This document shows, piece after piece, positions 15,809 through 22,691 of a DNA stretch of 22,691 nt (within the stretch, counting starts at the first letter, position 1; the number at the start of each line of letters is the position of its first letter). Below the pieces are notes generated by a model, which ran no database searches, was not told where the DNA came from, and was given only the letters and a program-made list of their open reading frames with translations. This stretch comes from an uncultured Desulfobacterales bacterium. GTDB lineage: Bacteria > Desulfobacterota > Desulfobacteria > Desulfobacterales > JAFDCJ01. The stretch lies in contig CALZJV010000035.1 of NCBI GenBank assembly GCA_945787595.1, positions 1 through 22,691 of the forward strand. Direction: 5' to 3'. The position numbers were made by a program, and so were the translations under genes.

Positions 15809-16020
15809 AGGTTTGCATATTACACTTATAAGGTAAACACCAGGTTCTAGCGGCGGACACAATCGTCTTCTGTGCCGGACAGGAATCAAATAGGGACCTC
15901 AAAGAAGGGCTGGTGAGAGCAGAAATTACGGTTCCTTTGATCGGCGCCGCGGAGCTTGCCGTCGAGTTGGATGCCAAGCGAGCGATTGATCAAGGCGCCA
16001 GATTGGCAGCGGCAATTTAA
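15759..16020 (+). pseudogene. fadH: 3' remnant of fadH (2,4-dienoyl-CoA reductase)
   Basis: The end of a 2,4-dienoyl-CoA reductase, an NADPH/FMN/FeS enzyme of unsaturated fatty acid oxidation, survives in two frames. Bases 15759-15830 encode a stretch including VTYCKIEDEGLHITL, matching SYQKIDDDGLHVVI in the E. coli enzyme as I recall it. A +1 shift near 15831 leads into GKHQVLAADTIVFCAGQES and then ELAVELDAKRAIDQGARLAA, ending at TAA 16018-16020. The final part matches AMELDARRAIAQGTRLA of FadH. Only about 85 of some 670 codons remain. The first part overlaps the last 17 codons of the phosphatase gene in another frame. The end overlaps the crotonase-family gene stop by 4 bp. Confidence 0.78.
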
Positions 16021-16793
16021 CGATTTTTCCAAACAGGTGTCGATTTCTTTAAAAACGCATTGATCCCATTTTGAGCGTCCGCTGCGCTCAGGTTCATCGC
16101 AATGGTGTGTTTGGCGTAATGCATGGCATTGCTGTCGGGCTGGTCTACCTGAGCATAAAATCCCTGCTTTCCAATCGCCAGGACGAAACGGCTGGCATCG
16201 GCAATCTGAAGGGCCAGAGTATCGGTTTCCATTTCCAGATCTTTCCGTGGTACGACCCTGTTGATCAGGCCCAGATCCCTGGCTTCACTCGCTGGAAAAT
16301 ATCTTCCGGTGAGCAGCATTTCCATAGCGGCTTTGCGGCCGATGGCCCGGGTAACGGCTACCATTGGCGTCGTACAGAATAGACCGATTTTAACCCCCGG
16401 TGTAGCAAACCGGGCGCCTTCTTCGGCTACGGCAAGATCACACCAGGCCACCAGCTGACATCCTGCGGCGGTGGCAATACCCTGTACCTGAGCGATTACC
16501 GGTTGGGGTATCTCATGGATCATCTGCATCATTTTGCAGCATTGATCAAAAATAAATTTGTATTCTTTGACACCTTCATCAATCATCTCTGCCAAGTAAT
16601 GCCCGGCACAAAAATGTTTACCCGAACCACGGATAACCAGCACCTTTATTGATTCATCCTCGGCAATCTCGTCTAGAGCATGAATCATCTCGCCGATCAT
16701 ATTTTTTGACAGGGCATTGACTTTTTCAGGATTATTCAATGTCAGGTAACCGACCGGTCCTTTGGTGGCATACAATATTTCTTCATACGACAT
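16017..16793 (-). CDS. Enoyl-CoA hydratase/isomerase family protein (ECHDC3-like)
   Basis: The 258-residue crotonase-fold protein binds acyl-CoA thioesters. The oxyanion-hole region GKHFCAGHYLAEM (58-70) and the GIATAAGCQLVAWCDLAVA helix (105-123) are present. The two glutamates that hydrate enoyl-CoA in classical crotonases are absent: Q113 stands where GGGCELA has Glu, and G133 (ATPGVKIGLF) stands where the PEI motif has Glu. This pattern and the GVKIGLFCTTPMVAV block resemble the ECHDC3 group, whose reaction is unsettled. A clear ribosome binding site (AAGGAG, seven bases before the ATG) fixes the start. The fadH remnant at its 3' end suggests a former beta-oxidation gene neighbourhood. 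Confidence 0.88.
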   Translation of the reverse strand: MSYEEILYATKGPVGYLTLNNPEKVNALSKNMIGEMIHALDEIAEDESIKVLVIRGSGKHFCAGHYLAEMIDEGVKEYKFIFDQCCKMMQMIHEIPQPVIAQVQGIATAAGCQLVAWCDLAVAEEGARFATPGVKIGLFCTTPMVAVTRAIGRKAAMEMLLTGRYFPASEARDLGLINRVVPRKDLEMETDTLALQIADASRFVLAIGKQGFYAQVDQPDSNAMHYAKHTIAMNLSAADAQNGINAFLKKSTPVWKNR

Positions 16794-17010
16794 AGTCAGT
16801 CTCCTTCGTGGTTTTTATTTAACGGACAAGTTCTGTGGTATCGAGTTTCTTAATTCACGGAAAATGGAGAGTCAGGACAAATGCCTGGCATGGGACAGTT
16901 TGAAAATTGTTTATTATTTTTATATATAACAAGTGATTGTATTATAAATTAAATGTTTTACATTAATTTTAAGACAACTATGTATCGGGGTGAGAATCCT
17001 GATAAGTGGA

Positions 17011-17190
17011 CTAACAGGAGCAGGTTACCGTGATCGGATTTCCTTCTTTTTCCATGACGGCGACCATGTCGCCTGCCGAGGTCACATCGATCTGAACCGG
17101 ATGACAGATTCTGCGTAATCGTGAAACCAGACAAATTGACAGCTTAAAATTAAACAGGCATCTTTCCTCAAATAGATCTTTCGCAAACAC
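17011..17190 (-). pseudogene. Coding-like fragment, family not recognised
   Basis: Within the 575-bp gap 16794-17368, a minus-strand frame open from 17274 to the TAG at 17011 has coding-like codon choice in its last 35 codons, which include QIDVTSAGDMVAVMEKEG and end in TCSC. The only early start is a GTG at 17190 without a ribosome binding site, giving 59 residues. It is probably the 3' end of a decayed gene, or a small cysteine-containing protein using an unusual start. The remainder of the gap (16810-17010) is AT-rich with nothing I can assign. Confidence 0.3.
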
Positions 17191-17260
17191 ACCAGCGAAG
17201 GGATAGTTGGATGACTGTGTTGGATTTATCGGAGAGTATGCGGTTGAATAATTGGAGTGC

Positions 17261-17300
17261 GCCCATATAAAAGGTCATCCCGTGTATTTTTTATATGGGC
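17261..17300. repeat. 12-bp perfect inverted repeat (hairpin)
   Basis: GCCCATATAAAA (17261-17272) and TTTTATATGGGC (17289-17300) can form a 12-bp stem with a 16-base loop. It lies about 70 bp past the stop of the small zinc-ribbon gene (minus strand) and may stabilise or end that transcript, but no T-run follows on that strand. Confidence 0.55.
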
Positions 17301-17368
17301 TTTGCTAGTGTCGTGATCAATGGTGAGTCATACAAGATGCTGTTTATTCAAATTGAAGTCCGACACGA

Positions 17369-17569
17369 TCATTGTCCGGACCGTCCGTCGTCGCAGGGCT
17401 CCCCTAGGTCATCGAATCGCGTGTGCTCGGCCGTGCTGCTCGTCTGGCATGCATCCAGTCCTTCAGCTTGCATGGGCTTACCGCAACACTCCGGAATATT
17501 CGAGTCATTTGCATCTATTTCTGTTTTGTTACCGCAATGAACACATTCAAAAGATAGCTTTTCTACCAT
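17369..17569 (-). CDS. Small zinc-ribbon / desulforedoxin-like protein
   Basis: The 66-residue protein has C9-x-x-C12 (CVHCG) and C28-C29 (ECCGKPM), the metal-ligand pattern of desulforedoxin-like or zinc-ribbon domains, holding one iron or zinc with four cysteines. Two extra cysteines lie further on (C40 and C58). The tail is acidic and not recognisably enzymatic. A strong ribosome binding site (AAGGGAGGAATTC before ATG) and a near-consensus promoter at 17611-17639 show that it is a real, probably monocistronic gene. It may be an electron carrier, a metal sensor or a small regulatory protein. The metal cannot be told from the sequence. Confidence 0.8.
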   Translation of the reverse strand: MVEKLSFECVHCGNKTEIDANDSNIPECCGKPMQAEGLDACQTSSTAEHTRFDDLGEPCDDGRSGQ

Positions 17570-17610
17570 GAATTCCTCCCTTAAAACTGTTTGTTATCAT
17601 TGTACGAGGT

Positions 17611-17639
17611 AAAATAATGGATTTGAGGCAGCCTGTCAA
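17611..17639 (-). promoter_or_regulatory. Sigma-70 promoter of the zinc-ribbon gene
   Basis: On the minus strand TTGACA (17639-17634) is followed after exactly 17 bp by TATTTT (17616-17611), about 40 bp before the start codon at 17569. A second TTGACA at 17646-17651 points the other way, making an inverted repeat TGTCAA-N6-TTGACA that could also bind a regulator. Confidence 0.6.
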
Positions 17640-17736
17640 GCATCTTTGACAAGACCAGGATATATAGAAAATAGCATCGTTTTTAATGCTTTGGATAATC
17701 AGATTTTAATCCTTCTATACTGTGCAAGATGGACTC

Positions 17737-19401
17737 TCAACTTCCATTTAAATTATTGCTTCGGATTGAAGCAGCCAATCTTTTTTCGATCAGGTGAAAC
17801 GGCAGTTCTCCGCCTTCCAATAGAAATGTGTGGAACCGGGTCTCATCCATATAACGGCCACAGGAAACCCTTAACTGTTTGAATTCATTGCTGCCCAGAC
17901 TGTAACATAGCTGATAGCCAGGATTCAATCTAAATCGGTCCACCTGTCGATGGGCTTCTTCGGAAGAGAATCCGCAAATCTTTAACAGACGAATGGCATT
18001 TTCCAGATTGATTTTTCCGGTTGTCAAACCAACATCCACCTGACAGCGTGCGGATCTCCACAGCCGCCTTTTATAATCCACCAGAGCCTCCATGGGGCTG
18101 TCAATGTACCCTGAATCAATGAGCAGAAATTCGGCATAAGAAGCCCAGCCTTCATAAAATAACGGTGATTCGATTTGGCGACGAATCGGATTTACCAATC
18201 TGCGGCGTATGGAATCCAGGAAATGATGGCCTGGAATTGTTTCATGGGCCGTTAACATTTTGAACTCGCGATGGAATCGTTTCTTAAGCAGGGTGGCGGC
18301 CTCACCTGTCCGAAAACCCGGCAGATGAGTTGTGATATAAAAATAACTTTTTTCGCTGACGTCCGGGGTGAAGGCTGCGGCAAAAGACGCTGTGCCACGG
18401 ACGGACCTGAGATAGGCCGGCGTTTCAGCAATCTCTAGGGGTCTGGATAAATCCACTAAACTGAAACCGCGATGGCTGAAAAAAAGCCGTAAACGATCCA
18501 TTTCCCCGGCGTAGAGCGATATGATATCTTTATTATCAACGTCCGACGGGAAAAAACCGTGATACAGCTCCTGCCAGGTAGATGCTGGGTCTATCTTTGA
18601 TCTTAATTTTTCCAAATTGTTGAGATTCACCTCCCAATCTTCTAGTGACATTCGGTAAATATCGTCCACACATCGAACAGTTAAAAAATGGTCTTTTAAG
18701 GTTGTTTCCAGGGTTTCACTGGCGAATCGATGATCCGGTTCAGGGGACATTGCGGCTAAACATCCATCCAAAGTCCTCAACGCTGCCGCGGCATTTTCTA
18801 AACCCGTCAGCAGGATTTCAGCCCGCTTTCCGGCTGAAGATTGCAGCAAATTCTTTCCAATCTCATGAAGATATCGTTTGCAGTCCGATAGCATGTTTTG
18901 AGAAGCTCGGTGATAGGTCTGCGGCACTTGGGTGATATTGTCCGTTGCTTGTTTCAACAGGCTTGGGATACCGGCTAACCTGGACATCACCCGTTCGATG
19001 CATTCGTCGGGGCCAGTGCACGGTTTTGTTAAAGCATGGTCCAGTCCGATGAAAGCGATTTTCAGATACAACAGGGGATTGTTTTGCCAGCTGCGCTTTT
19101 TTGTAAATTCAATTAAAATACCAGCAATGTTGGCTTGTAAAAGTTGTAGATCAATCGAATTTTCGAGATTGTTTTCTCGAGCAGCCAATTGAGCAAAATC
19201 CGTTTGAAACCCTTTTAATGTGGCAATATCTTCTTCAACGACCTTGGAATCAAGATCGTCCAACCGGTCATAGTGCCGGGCTGCTGACTGAGCGCGGGGC
19301 AAAAAGTGAAATTCATCGCTGCTGCACATCACCGGAAAGCGGCGGGCGAGATAGTCAAAATAATTTTGGGATAATTTTATGTGTGGCTCATGATCAAGCA
19401 T
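17737..19401 (-). CDS. DUF885 family zinc metallopeptidase-like protein
   Basis: The 554-residue protein belongs to the DUF885 family. Its signature is HETIPGHH (386-393), an inserted form of the HExxH zinc motif, followed by the EGWA motif (417-420) that supplies the third ligand. A conserved late block around NPGYQLCYSLGSNEF is also typical. The N-terminal ~350 residues are helical and divergent. No signal peptide is seen, so it is predicted cytosolic, whereas many relatives are exported. Members are thought to be peptidases, but substrates are mostly unknown. AAAGGTG lies eight bases before the ATG at 19401. It stands alone; neighbours are a zinc-ribbon gene downstream and an Mth938-domain gene divergent. 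Confidence 0.85.
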   Translation of the reverse strand: MLDHEPHIKLSQNYFDYLARRFPVMCSSDEFHFLPRAQSAARHYDRLDDLDSKVVEEDIATLKGFQTDFAQLAARENNLENSIDLQLLQANIAGILIEFTKKRSWQNNPLLYLKIAFIGLDHALTKPCTGPDECIERVMSRLAGIPSLLKQATDNITQVPQTYHRASQNMLSDCKRYLHEIGKNLLQSSAGKRAEILLTGLENAAAALRTLDGCLAAMSPEPDHRFASETLETTLKDHFLTVRCVDDIYRMSLEDWEVNLNNLEKLRSKIDPASTWQELYHGFFPSDVDNKDIISLYAGEMDRLRLFFSHRGFSLVDLSRPLEIAETPAYLRSVRGTASFAAAFTPDVSEKSYFYITTHLPGFRTGEAATLLKKRFHREFKMLTAHETIPGHHFLDSIRRRLVNPIRRQIESPLFYEGWASYAEFLLIDSGYIDSPMEALVDYKRRLWRSARCQVDVGLTTGKINLENAIRLLKICGFSSEEAHRQVDRFRLNPGYQLCYSLGSNEFKQLRVSCGRYMDETRFHTFLLEGGELPFHLIEKRLAASIRSNNLNGS

Positions 19402-19595
19402 TTTAAAGCACCTTTTATGAAAAACGAGACACTGATCAACGGCAAAGCAGGGATGAGTGTCTGCCCGTTGGTCATAGAATTATATACAGGCATCATTGAT
19501 CAACCTTCTAATTGTGTCCTGTGTATATATGGCATGTATAATCAATTCAATAACATAATTACATCCAGATGATAATTCAATCCAGCACCTGATAA

Positions 19596-19703
19596 CGATT
19601 ACTGCCTGCCACAAAAAACCTTATAGAGCTCAAACTTAAACCCGGAACACCGGATGATAAGATCTCCCGGGCTATCCTCTGCAGACGTAATGAATTTCTG
19701 TAA
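19596..19703 (+). pseudogene. Short coding-like fragment in the 19402-19822 gap
   Basis: A 35-codon plus-strand frame without a start codon (opened by a stop at 19593, closed by TAA at 19701) contains IELKLKPGTPDDKISRAIL. Its composition suggests the 3' end of a lost gene, but I cannot assign a family. The other part of the gap (19402-19595) shows only AT-rich sequence. Confidence 0.2.
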
Positions 19704-19719
19704 TTAGCCTTTGATTTGC

Positions 19720-19747
19720 TTGACAAAAATGAATATAAATGAATAAT
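19720..19747 (+). promoter_or_regulatory. Sigma-70 promoter of the Mth938-domain gene
   Basis: TTGACA (19720-19725), 16 bp, then AATAAT (19742-19747). The transcript would start near 19754. That is after the first possible ATG at 19739 but well before the one at 19823, which supports the shorter protein. Confidence 0.55.
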
Positions 19748-19822
19748 GATAGCCAGTCCGCGTGTCTGGGCGGCGAATTCACCATGATTGCTTCCGGTTT
19801 ATCCGGGTCAGGTGGTATTAAC

Positions 19823-20164
19823 ATGAATCTAGAATATTCTTTCGGTCGGATTATCGTCGATGGTCAAACCTGCAACAATGACATCAAAATCGTAAGCGGT
19901 AAACTGATGCCGAATTGGTGGCGCAACAGCGGTCATACTGTTGAGGTTGAGGATGTACAGGATGTTATCGATTCGAATTCGACGATATTGGTAATCGGCA
20001 AGGGCCAACCCGGCTATATGAAAGTCACTGAATCACTACGGGAGCACCTTAAAAAAAATGACATCGAGTTGATCGTAGAACAAACGTCCGATGCCATCCA
20101 AACCTTCAATCGATTGCTTCAGGCAGGCAAACAGGTTTCAGCTGGATTTCATGTGGGATGTTAG
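19823..20164 (+). CDS. Mth938/NDUFAF3-like domain protein (DUF498)
   Basis: This small cytosolic protein of 113 residues matches the Mth938 family. It begins with the family-typical YSFGRIIVDGQ, then LMPNWWRNSGH, the central ILVIGKGQPGYMKV strand-loop, and ends in the AGKQVSAGFHVGC segment with a near-terminal cysteine. The archaeal prototype has a known fold but no settled function; the human relative NDUFAF3 assists complex I assembly. The start at 19823 is preferred over the ATG at 19739. AGGTGG lies seven bases upstream, the N-terminus then matches the family, and the promoter lies between the two. It appears monocistronic. Confidence 0.85.
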   Translation: MNLEYSFGRIIVDGQTCNNDIKIVSGKLMPNWWRNSGHTVEVEDVQDVIDSNSTILVIGKGQPGYMKVTESLREHLKKNDIELIVEQTSDAIQTFNRLLQAGKQVSAGFHVGC

Positions 20165-20349
20165 GCCGGAGCGGTGCCATATCGACTAATATCATAGCTT
20201 TTTTGGAATCAACGGCTCTTACATTTCGAAAAACTCCCACCTGAAAATGATGCCTACCAAATCTATTGTTGTTTACCAACGATACGCCCGTAGAACCTTT
20301 TCTCTTAAATTCTTGGCCACATTTTTCATATGGATATTATCTTATCCCG

Positions 20350-20547
20350 TCATAACGGAAAATGACATATGATCGCTGATTTGAATAGAGGTCTTTTGAT
20401 TTCTTTCTGACATTTGAAATTCGCTAGGATAATTCCGCCGCCGGTATAATGCCCCCAATAGATAATTTCAAGATCGTCTTTGGCTCTCAACCTTTGGATT
20501 ATTCGTTCGGTTAAGGTTGTCCGACAGATAAAAAATATAACGTCTAT
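20350..20547 (-). pseudogene. Possible small gene with a lost start codon
   Basis: In the 551-bp gap 20165-20715, the minus strand carries AAGGAG seven bases before an ATA codon (20547-20545), from which 65 codons run open to TGA at 20350. The product would include RTTLTERIIQRLRAKDDLEI and a glycine-rich GHYTGGGIILANF stretch. A single change from ATG to ATA would explain it. A further coding-like stretch in a different frame (about 20170-20340, including EKCGQEFKRKGSTGV) suggests one longer decayed gene. No family is recognised. The remainder of the gap up to 20715 is AT-rich, with two TATTCGTT copies 12 bp apart (20646 and 20658). Confidence 0.3.
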
Positions 20548-20715
20548 TGACAGACTCCTTCTATTTGATATTTAAGGGCTGAATAAAAGGTATTTCTTTA
20601 TCAATGAAGTCATCTCGGCTTCGGAATTTCGTATTATATTAGAAATATTCGTTAAGGTATTCGTTTTGGACACACCAGGTCAAAACATAACGCATTCGCA
20701 TACGGAGTCAATTCC

Positions 20716-21270
20716 ATGAATAAGGCCATCCTGTCGGTTCTGGGGCATGACCGACCCGGAATCGTGGCGGCGGTGACCGGTATTCTTTTTGATCTTAACT
20801 GCAATATCGAAAACGTCAGCCAGACAATCTTGCAAACCGAATTTTCCGGCTCATTTATTGTAACGATGCCCCAAGACCTGTCTTTGGACGATCTTTATGA
20901 GAAATTCATAGAGAATTTAACCCCCATGGATCTACATGTGCACATTGAACCACTTCTGAAAAAAAAAGCGGCATTTGCTACCAGGGAGTCCGAACCCTTT
21001 GTCATTACCACCAAAGGTCCGGATCGTCAGGGGCTTGTGGCCGGTATCAGTGAAGTCATTGCCGCCCACGGTGTAAACATCACCAATCTCCAAGCGGTAT
21101 TCAAGGGCGGTGATGAACCCGGTGATAATATCATGATATACGAAGTGGATATTCCCATCGACATTGACCAGCAGGCACTTTATCGGGAACTTAGAGAAAA
21201 AGCGAAAACCCTGACGCTGGATATCAGCATCCAGCATCGCAACATTTTCGAAACCATCAACAGGATCTGA
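20716..21270 (+). CDS. Tandem ACT-domain protein (GcvR-like)
   Basis: The 184-residue protein consists of two ACT domains, about residues 3-75 and 94-170. Each opens with the ligand-loop pattern: GHDRPGIVAAVTGIL and GPDRQGLVAGISEVIAAHGVNITNLQ. ACT pairs bind amino acids or related small ligands and regulate enzymes or transcription. GcvR, a repressor partner in glycine cleavage control, has the same layout, but no DNA-binding part is present. GGAG lies eight bases before the ATG. The UPF0210 gene starts 16 bp after its stop, an arrangement conserved in many bacteria, so the protein probably regulates or forms a complex with that partner. Confidence 0.88.
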   Translation: MNKAILSVLGHDRPGIVAAVTGILFDLNCNIENVSQTILQTEFSGSFIVTMPQDLSLDDLYEKFIENLTPMDLHVHIEPLLKKKAAFATRESEPFVITTKGPDRQGLVAGISEVIAAHGVNITNLQAVFKGGDEPGDNIMIYEVDIPIDIDQQALYRELREKAKTLTLDISIQHRNIFETINRI

Positions 21271-21286
21271 AAAGTAAAGGCAACCC

Positions 21287-22660
21287 ATGTTAACTGATAG
21301 AGAAATCATATCCACCCTTGAGATGCTCGAAAATGAAAATTTGGATGTGCGAACAGTAACTTTGGGAATAAATCTATTCGATTGCGCCGGCTCCAACCTG
21401 AACCGTGTTAAGGATAAAATTTATTCGAAAATAGCCCATCTTGCCCAAAATCTGGTGCCCGAATGCGACCGTATCGGTCAAAAATACGGCATTCCGGTGG
21501 TAAACAAGCGAATTGCGGTCAGCCCCATTGCGGCGGTGGGGGCGGCGCTGTCATCATCTCAGCAGGTGGAAATCTCAAAAGCACTCAATGCCGTCGCCCG
21601 GGAAGTTAATGTAGATTTTATCGGCGGCTTTTCAGCCCTGGTACAAAAAGGCATTGCCCGCGGAGACCGTGCGTTGATTGAAGCAATTCCCCATGCCTTG
21701 GCTGCCACCGAGAGGGTTTGTGCCTCTGTAAATGTGGCTACTACCCGGGCAGGCATCAACATGGATGCTGTGCTGCTCATGGGTCAAATCATCAAAAAAG
21801 CAGCAGAGTTGACAACCGACAAAGATGGCATCGGCTGTGCCAAGCTTTGTGTATTTGCAAATATTCCCCAGGATATTCCATTTATGGCTGGTGCTTATCT
21901 GGGGATTGGTGAAGCGGATGCCGTTATTAACCTGGGCGTTAGCGGACCAGGCGTGGTGAAAAAGGCCATTGATCGGGCTCTTGATGCCAAACCGGATATG
22001 GACCTCGGACAAATTTCCGAATTGATAAAAAAAACCGCCTATAAAGTAACACGCGTCGGGGAACTGATCGGTAGGGAAGTTGCCGATAATTTGAAAGTAC
22101 CTTTTGGTGTGGTGGATCTTTCTTTAGCCCCTACCCCGAATGTGGGGGACAGCGTAGGCGAAATTTTTCAAAGTCTCGGGCTTCTAAGCATCGGTGTTCC
22201 TGGGACAACCGCCGCGCTGGCGCTGTTAAACGACGCTGTTAAAAAAGGAGGTGCCTTTGCCAGCTCTAGAGTGGGGGGACTAAGCGGTGCCTTTATCCCG
22301 GTTAGTGAAGATCTCAATATTTCGGAAGCTGCCCGCAAAGGGTACATCGGCCTTGACAAACTGGAAGCCATCACCAGCGTATGTTCCGTGGGGCTTGATA
22401 TGGTGGCCATTCCGGGAGATACATCCGAAGAATGCATTTCTGCTATAATTGCTGATGAAATGGCCATCGGAGTCATCAACAACAAGACCACCGCAACTCG
22501 CCTAATACCGGTCCCCGGTAAAGCGGCCGGTGAAAGTGCCTACTTTGGCGGTCTTCTTGGGCAATCTACGATCATCCCCGTCAACAACGGGCAGGGACAA
22601 AATCATTTTATCAGGCATGGTGGTTTAATACCTGCCCCGATTCAGAGTCTGACAAACTGA
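21287..22660 (+). CDS. UPF0210 / PFL-family protein (DUF711)
   Basis: The 457-residue cytosolic protein belongs to the UPF0210 (DUF711) family, named for a structural likeness to pyruvate-formate-lyase-type barrels; its reaction is unknown. Recognisable blocks are LDVRTVTLGINLFDC near the N-terminus, VNKRIAVSPIAAVG, NLGVSGPGVV, and the glycine-rich SSRVGGLSGAFIPVSED stretch. The length is typical and complete. AAAGG lies seven bases before the ATG at 21287, and the gene forms a two-gene operon with the ACT-domain protein. Only 31 bases follow its stop; an ATG at 22674 might open the next gene but cannot be judged. Confidence 0.92.
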   Translation: MLTDREIISTLEMLENENLDVRTVTLGINLFDCAGSNLNRVKDKIYSKIAHLAQNLVPECDRIGQKYGIPVVNKRIAVSPIAAVGAALSSSQQVEISKALNAVAREVNVDFIGGFSALVQKGIARGDRALIEAIPHALAATERVCASVNVATTRAGINMDAVLLMGQIIKKAAELTTDKDGIGCAKLCVFANIPQDIPFMAGAYLGIGEADAVINLGVSGPGVVKKAIDRALDAKPDMDLGQISELIKKTAYKVTRVGELIGREVADNLKVPFGVVDLSLAPTPNVGDSVGEIFQSLGLLSIGVPGTTAALALLNDAVKKGGAFASSRVGGLSGAFIPVSEDLNISEAARKGYIGLDKLEAITSVCSVGLDMVAIPGDTSEECISAIIADEMAIGVINNKTTATRLIPVPGKAAGESAYFGGLLGQSTIIPVNNGQGQNHFIRHGGLIPAPIQSLTN

Positions 22661-22691
22661 ATGGGAAGCGGCTGATGCTCTGGGTTTTTCA

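Noticed and set aside
19381..19572. 63-codon plus-strand frame across the DUF885 gene start
   Set aside because: It begins inside a real gene on the other strand, has no ribosome binding site and no recognisable motif.
19739..19822. N-terminal extension of the Mth938-domain protein
   Set aside because: The promoter's expected transcript start lies downstream of the ATG at 19739, and AGGTGG marks the ATG at 19823, where family similarity begins.
22674..22691. Start of a further gene after UPF0210
   Set aside because: Only 18 bases are visible, too few to judge.
1..22691. CRISPR array, rRNA, riboswitch or transposase
   Set aside because: No regular 20-40 bp direct repeats with spacers, no rRNA sequence, no riboswitch core that I recognise and no transposase-like frame were found on either strand.

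Overview
The window looks like a chromosomal segment of a delta-type proteobacterium, most likely a sulfate reducer of the Desulfobacterales. This rests on protein flavour and gene content only: a VKOR-DsbA fusion, PilR/sigma-54 control of a pilin, a selenocysteine tRNA, LarC, a desulforedoxin-like zinc ribbon protein and a UPF0210/ACT pair. No marker gene here fixes the genus. Most genes lie on the minus strand. Gaps are long and contain gene remnants and degenerate hairpin repeats.

Positions 1-9391 (all minus) form a cell-surface/pilus block. Reading in the direction of transcription: a PilR-like sigma-54 activator; an 834-bp control region with a near-perfect sigma-54 promoter and an upstream inverted repeat; a type IV pilin; two TMTC-like membrane glycosyltransferase proteins with TPR tails; a SAM methyltransferase; a VKOR-DsbA disulfide enzyme; and the start of an ArnT/PMT-like membrane glycosyltransferase that runs off the window. 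One TMTC-like gene is broken by an exact 14-bp tandem duplication. The pilA control region also holds, on the plus strand, a 41-codon tryptophan-rich reading frame with three heptad repeats, and a 99-bp element bounded by 15-bp inverted repeats.

Positions 9493-13837 hold housekeeping genes: pyrC, lepB (TTG start), pgpA and larC on the minus strand, and the tRNA-Sec gene selC on the plus strand, divergent from larC. Four long frames were trimmed: larC, pyrC and the Mth938 gene to internal starts, and the VKOR-DsbA frame from TTG to the next ATG. The untrimmed larC frame runs through selC.

Positions 13838-17640 hold a GAF-PP2C (RsbU-type) phosphatase on the plus strand. Its last codons are read out of frame from a decayed 3' end of fadH (2,4-dienoyl-CoA reductase). 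Convergent to it is a crotonase-family protein lacking both usual catalytic glutamates. A small zinc-ribbon protein with a good promoter follows.

Positions 17737-22691 hold a DUF885 zinc peptidase (minus), then on the plus strand an Mth938-domain protein and a tight ACT-domain/UPF0210 pair. The gaps between them contain short coding-like fragments that appear to be decayed genes.
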